Assembly (NCBI GenBank): GCA_030832455.1
Contig: JAURJB010000008.1
Span: 1-42,365 of the forward strand
DNA: 42,365 nucleotides
Reading direction: 5' to 3'
Origin: Acidimicrobiales bacterium
GTDB lineage: Bacteria > Actinomycetota > Acidimicrobiia > Acidimicrobiales > Ilumatobacteraceae
Part shown: positions 39,963 to 42,365 of the stretch, piece by piece
How positions within the stretch are numbered: position 1 is the stretch's first letter
How the letters are laid out: every line of letters starts with the position of its first letter
The notes under the pieces: generated by a model
What the model was told of the DNA's origin: nothing
What the model saw: the letters and a program-made list of their open reading frames with translations, nothing else
Database searches by the model: none
Translations under genes and position numbers: made by a program

Positions 39963-40595
39963 TTATACCCGATTCAACTGCTCGACTCTTGAGCACAATG
40001 CAACGACGTCGACTTGGTCGTGACTCACGATCAAGGTAGGTACACCTAACATGCTCAAACGAGAGGCAATAACCGAACGCACACCATTGCGTGATTCTTC
40101 GTCAATTGCCGACAGCGGCTCATCAAGCAGGACCACGCTTGGATTGCCAATTAATGCGCGCACAATAGCCACACGCTGACTTTGCCCGCCCGAGAGCGTT
40201 GATGACAACTGATATGCGACATCGGCCACACCAAACTGTTCAAGTAGCTCGAGCGCCAACGTTTTTGCCTCGCCACGCTTCATACCTCGCACCACCAACG
40301 GGAGCGCAGCATTACCTACAGCGCTCAAAAACGGCATCAGTGCGTGATCCTGGAACACCATTCCAATACTTCGCAACTCGGGCAATACAAAAAGACGTTT
40401 TGCAGGTTGATCAACCATCACACCATTGAGGCTCAGCTGTCCAGATCCAAGAGCCGACAAGCCTGCGATCGTGCGCAGTAGCGATGTCTTACCGGTTCCG
40501 TTCTGTCCGACCACACCGACGATCTCGTTACCAATTTCGAGATCGAAGCGACGGCTGAACTCGCCAGCCACGACGGTTCCATGCAGCGAAATCAT
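39963..40595 (-). CDS. modC: Molybdate ABC transporter ATP-binding protein
   Basis: A 210-aa ABC ATPase. Walker A is VVGQNGTGKTSLL (about 29-41), the Q-loop is MVFQDHALMPF, the signature is LSGGQSQRVAIVRAL, and Walker B is SVVLLDEPLSAIDEES with an H-loop IVSHDQVDV. It powers ModB. It ends directly after the ATPase core and has no C-terminal TOBE/MOP regulatory domain, which typical ModC (about 350 aa) carries. The ATG overlaps the modB stop as ATGA. Confidence 0.88.
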   Translation of the reverse strand: MISLHGTVVAGEFSRRFDLEIGNEIVGVVGQNGTGKTSLLRTIAGLSALGSGQLSLNGVMVDQPAKRLFVLPELRSIGMVFQDHALMPFLSAVGNAALPLVVRGMKRGEAKTLALELLEQFGVADVAYQLSSTLSGGQSQRVAIVRALIGNPSVVLLDEPLSAIDEESRNGVRSVIASRLSMLGVPTLIVSHDQVDVVALCSRVEQLNRV

Positions 40596-41392
40596 CGCGC
40601 GAAACCGCCAATCCACTTGTCACGCAAACCAATCAGCACTGCAACACACACTGCAACTAACAGAAAGCTCAACGCATACGCCCCCTCAGGGTTGCTCTCT
40701 AACATGGTGTACACAGCAAGCGGCGTAGTTTGGGTGCGCCCTTCAATATTTCCTGCAAACGTGATCGTTGCACCAAACTCACCAAGTGCTCTGGCCCACG
40801 CAAGCATCAAGCCGGCAACAAGAGATGGCCGAAGCATTGGCAGCACAACACTTCTAAACCGAGCGAGATCAGATGCACCCATTACCGCAGCGGCTTCTTC
40901 GTATCGCGTGTTGATTGAACGAAGTCCACCTTCGAGTGCAAGCACGAGGAAAGGCATTGCCACAAATGCCTCGGCAATGATCACGCCCCAAATGGAATAG
41001 GTCAATTGAATGCCAAAGACTGAATCGAGCACCCCACCGAGCAAACCATTGGTCTTTCCGTATACGCCAAGCAGTGCCACTCCACCAACAACGGGCGGGA
41101 TGACCATTGGTAGCAACACCAGCGCACGCACAACCCGCCGCAGTCGAAATTGCATCCGTGCAAGACACCACGCCAGAGGAAGACCAACGATCAGCGCAAG
41201 CAACGTTGCACTTAATGAGGCATACAGCGAAATTCGCAGCGCTTCACGGCTTGATGACTGTGTCAACTGATCCCACAGTGTCAACCATGAAACACGTCGC
41301 AACAATCCCACAATCGGTAGCGCCAGAAATGCAACACCCAAGGCAGCGCCCACTTGCACAAAACGTGGGGTACGTGCTCCAACGGTTGACAT
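40592..41392 (-). CDS. modB: Molybdate ABC transporter permease
   Basis: A 266-aa permease with about six TM helices and the cytoplasmic coupling motif EEAAAVMGASDLARFRSVVL followed by PMLRPSLVAGLMLAWARALGEFGATITFAG, which is typical of ModB/CysT. It forms the channel that takes molybdate from ModA. It is directly downstream of modA (adjacent stop and start) and overlaps modC. Sulfate or tungstate permeases are close relatives; the ModA partner supports molybdate. Confidence 0.92.
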   Translation of the reverse strand: MSTVGARTPRFVQVGAALGVAFLALPIVGLLRRVSWLTLWDQLTQSSSREALRISLYASLSATLLALIVGLPLAWCLARMQFRLRRVVRALVLLPMVIPPVVGGVALLGVYGKTNGLLGGVLDSVFGIQLTYSIWGVIIAEAFVAMPFLVLALEGGLRSINTRYEEAAAVMGASDLARFRSVVLPMLRPSLVAGLMLAWARALGEFGATITFAGNIEGRTQTTPLAVYTMLESNPEGAYALSFLLVAVCVAVLIGLRDKWIGGFAR

Positions 41393-42169
41393 TTACGGAG
41401 CCTGAAAACCGTAGGACGAAAGAATTCGCTTACCCTGTGATGACAGCACAAAGGCAACAAACCTCTCCGCTACCACACCATGCTTGCTAGCACGAATGAC
41501 ACCAATGCCATACGCGGCCTTGATGTTTGTTGCTCCTGGAATAGCGATAACGCGCACCCTTTTCTTTGCTGACAACGCATCTGTTGCATAGACAATTCCT
41601 GCATCAGCGTCACCGTTTGCCACAGCGTTAAGCGATGCGGTCGCATCGACTCCACGCGTAATTTTAGATTCTGCAATCATGACGCTAGATCGCGAAAGCA
41701 ATTGTCTTGCATATATTCCACAGGGTACGGTTTTTGCACACAGCGAAACAGTTTTGGCTTTATTGAGATCTGTGATTGAGGTGATACCCAATGGGTTTCC
41801 TGGTTTCACAATAAGTTGCATTGCGTTGTGGGCAAATACCTTTGGCAAGCCCACCACAGCTCTTTTAGCCCGCAATCTGTAGAAGCTCGTCAGGTCTGCT
41901 GCGGCGAGTACGTCTGACGGTGCACCCGATTGGATCTGATTAACCAAACTTGACGACGATGCAAAGTTGAATCTGATTTTTACCGCTGGGTTCATTTGTT
42001 CAAATTGCTTACCCAACTCTTTATAGGCCACAGCCAGCGAAGCTGCAGCCGACACCGTGATCGTGGTTTTCTTTGCCCCAACCCCACGTGCATCAACCTG
42101 AGCGCATGCACCAAGATTCACCGACGCAGCAACAAGCAAGCAGCCTGACAATCGGGCTAAAATAGTCAC
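41393..42169 (-). CDS. modA: Molybdate-binding lipoprotein
   Basis: A 258-aa substrate-binding protein. The signal has a hydrophobic stretch and lipobox LGAC (cysteine at about residue 22). The ligand-binding core opens with TITVSAAASLAVAYKELGKQ and continues FNFASSSSLVNQIQSGAPSD, the serine-rich oxyanion-binding motifs of ModA, then VANGDADAGIVYATDA. The GTG at 42169 gives a normal lipoprotein signal and follows a TATAGT hexamer by 6 nt; an upstream ATG at 42220 would add a polar leader. It starts one base away from the divergent PadR-like gene. Confidence 0.9.
   Translation of the reverse strand: MTILARLSGCLLVAASVNLGACAQVDARGVGAKKTTITVSAAASLAVAYKELGKQFEQMNPAVKIRFNFASSSSLVNQIQSGAPSDVLAAADLTSFYRLRAKRAVVGLPKVFAHNAMQLIVKPGNPLGITSITDLNKAKTVSLCAKTVPCGIYARQLLSRSSVMIAESKITRGVDATASLNAVANGDADAGIVYATDALSAKKRVRVIAIPGATNIKAAYGIGVIRASKHGVVAERFVAFVLSSQGKRILSSYGFQAP
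42158..42163 (+). promoter_or_regulatory. -10 hexamer of the PadR-like gene
   Basis: TAAAAT ends 7 nt before GTG 42171 and lies inside the modA coding sequence. Confidence 0.55.
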
Positions 42170-42170
42170 A

Positions 42171-42365
42171 GTGAGACTATACACGCCTTCAGTTCTTGAC
42201 CATATTGTGCTGGCGCTCATCTGTGAGGAACCTCAACATGGTTTTGCAATTTCAAAGGAGCTCGATTCCGATGAATCTCTCGTGGCTGTGATGAATGTCC
42301 GCCGCCCCTTGGTGTACCGATCGATCAACAGTCTTGAAGCAGCAGGGCTGATTAGACCGACCAAA
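42171..42365 (+). CDS. PadR-like transcriptional regulator (cut by window end)
   Basis: The first 65 codons are in the window and no stop is reached. The translation VRLYTPSVLDHIVLALICEE then PQHGFAISKEL, and later RPLVYRSINSLEAAGLIRP, is the winged-helix start of PadR-type regulators: short helix, LALL-like helix, H/YG turn and a recognition helix before the wing. The GTG start has a -10 hexamer TAAAAT 7 nt upstream. It is divergent from modA with start codons one base apart, suggesting it controls modABC and itself; molybdate sensing through a later domain is possible but lies outside the window. Confidence 0.82.
   Translation, partial: MRLYTPSVLDHIVLALICEEPQHGFAISKELDSDESLVAVMNVRRPLVYRSINSLEAAGLIRPTK
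42176..42181 (-). promoter_or_regulatory. -10 hexamer of modABC
   Basis: TATAGT on the minus strand, 6 nt before GTG 42169, inside the PadR-like coding sequence. Confidence 0.6.

Overview
The window looks like a gene-dense chromosomal segment of an actinobacterium, by inference a small-genome aquatic member such as the Acidimicrobiia. The evidence is a WhiB regulator, a PimB-like mannosyltransferase in an operon with an SRPBCC protein and a ROK kinase (an arrangement familiar from Mycobacterium and Streptomyces), three F420-type luciferase-like oxidoreductases, a DEDDh/GIY-YIG nuclease, a class A RNase P RNA and a SAM-IV-like riboswitch. GC content looks moderate by eye (not computed). I see no phage, transposon, IS element, CRISPR array or plasmid gene; this is core and housekeeping DNA.

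Layout. 1-3.1 kb: methyltransferase, tRNA-Cys, an F420-type oxidoreductase and a trans-sulfuration enzyme. 3.1-3.9 kb: three ribosomal proteins (L33, L28, L31 type B), all lacking zinc-ligand cysteines. 3.9-7.2 kb: PLP decarboxylase and ribokinase (4-nt overlap), divergent from a nucleoside hydrolase; the last two form a short nucleoside-to-ribose-5-phosphate route. 7.2-9.4 kb: oxidoreductase and aldehyde dehydrogenase. 9.4-11.4 kb: an operon of two small unknown proteins, an EamA transporter and tRNA-Gly, plus a divergent one-TM protein. 11.4-13.7 kb: metX behind a SAM riboswitch, an unexplained inverted-repeat element, and SURF1. 13.7-21.4 kb: a long minus-strand gene train whiB-trpD-thrB-(small Cys-rich protein)-queG-pimB-(TM protein)-SRPBCC-ROK, then alaC with its own promoter.

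21.5-29.3 kb: rubrerythrin with a GlpC-like Fe-S oxidoreductase, divergent from glpD, an alkyl-DHAP-synthase-like flavoprotein and a glycerol-kinase-like gene, followed by two ferritin-like proteins, the second a Tat lipoprotein. 29.3-33.3 kb: rnpB, then class A PBP, a zinc-ribbon coiled-coil protein and a membrane protein on the minus strand. 33.3-39.9 kb: third oxidoreductase, cold-shock protein, amidase, second EamA transporter, serine hydrolase, DEDDh/GIY-YIG protein and Dps. 40-42.4 kb: modABC for molybdate, divergent from a PadR-like regulator cut by the window end.

The strongest cross-cutting signal is transcriptional. At least thirteen genes have a TANNNT -10 hexamer (one CATACT) only 6-7 nt before the start codon, predicting leaderless mRNAs. 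The same spacing precedes rnpB and tRNA-Cys. In the extreme case the start codons of modA and the PadR gene are one base apart and each promoter lies inside the other gene. Most other junctions are 4-nt ATGA/GTGA overlaps or abutting stops.
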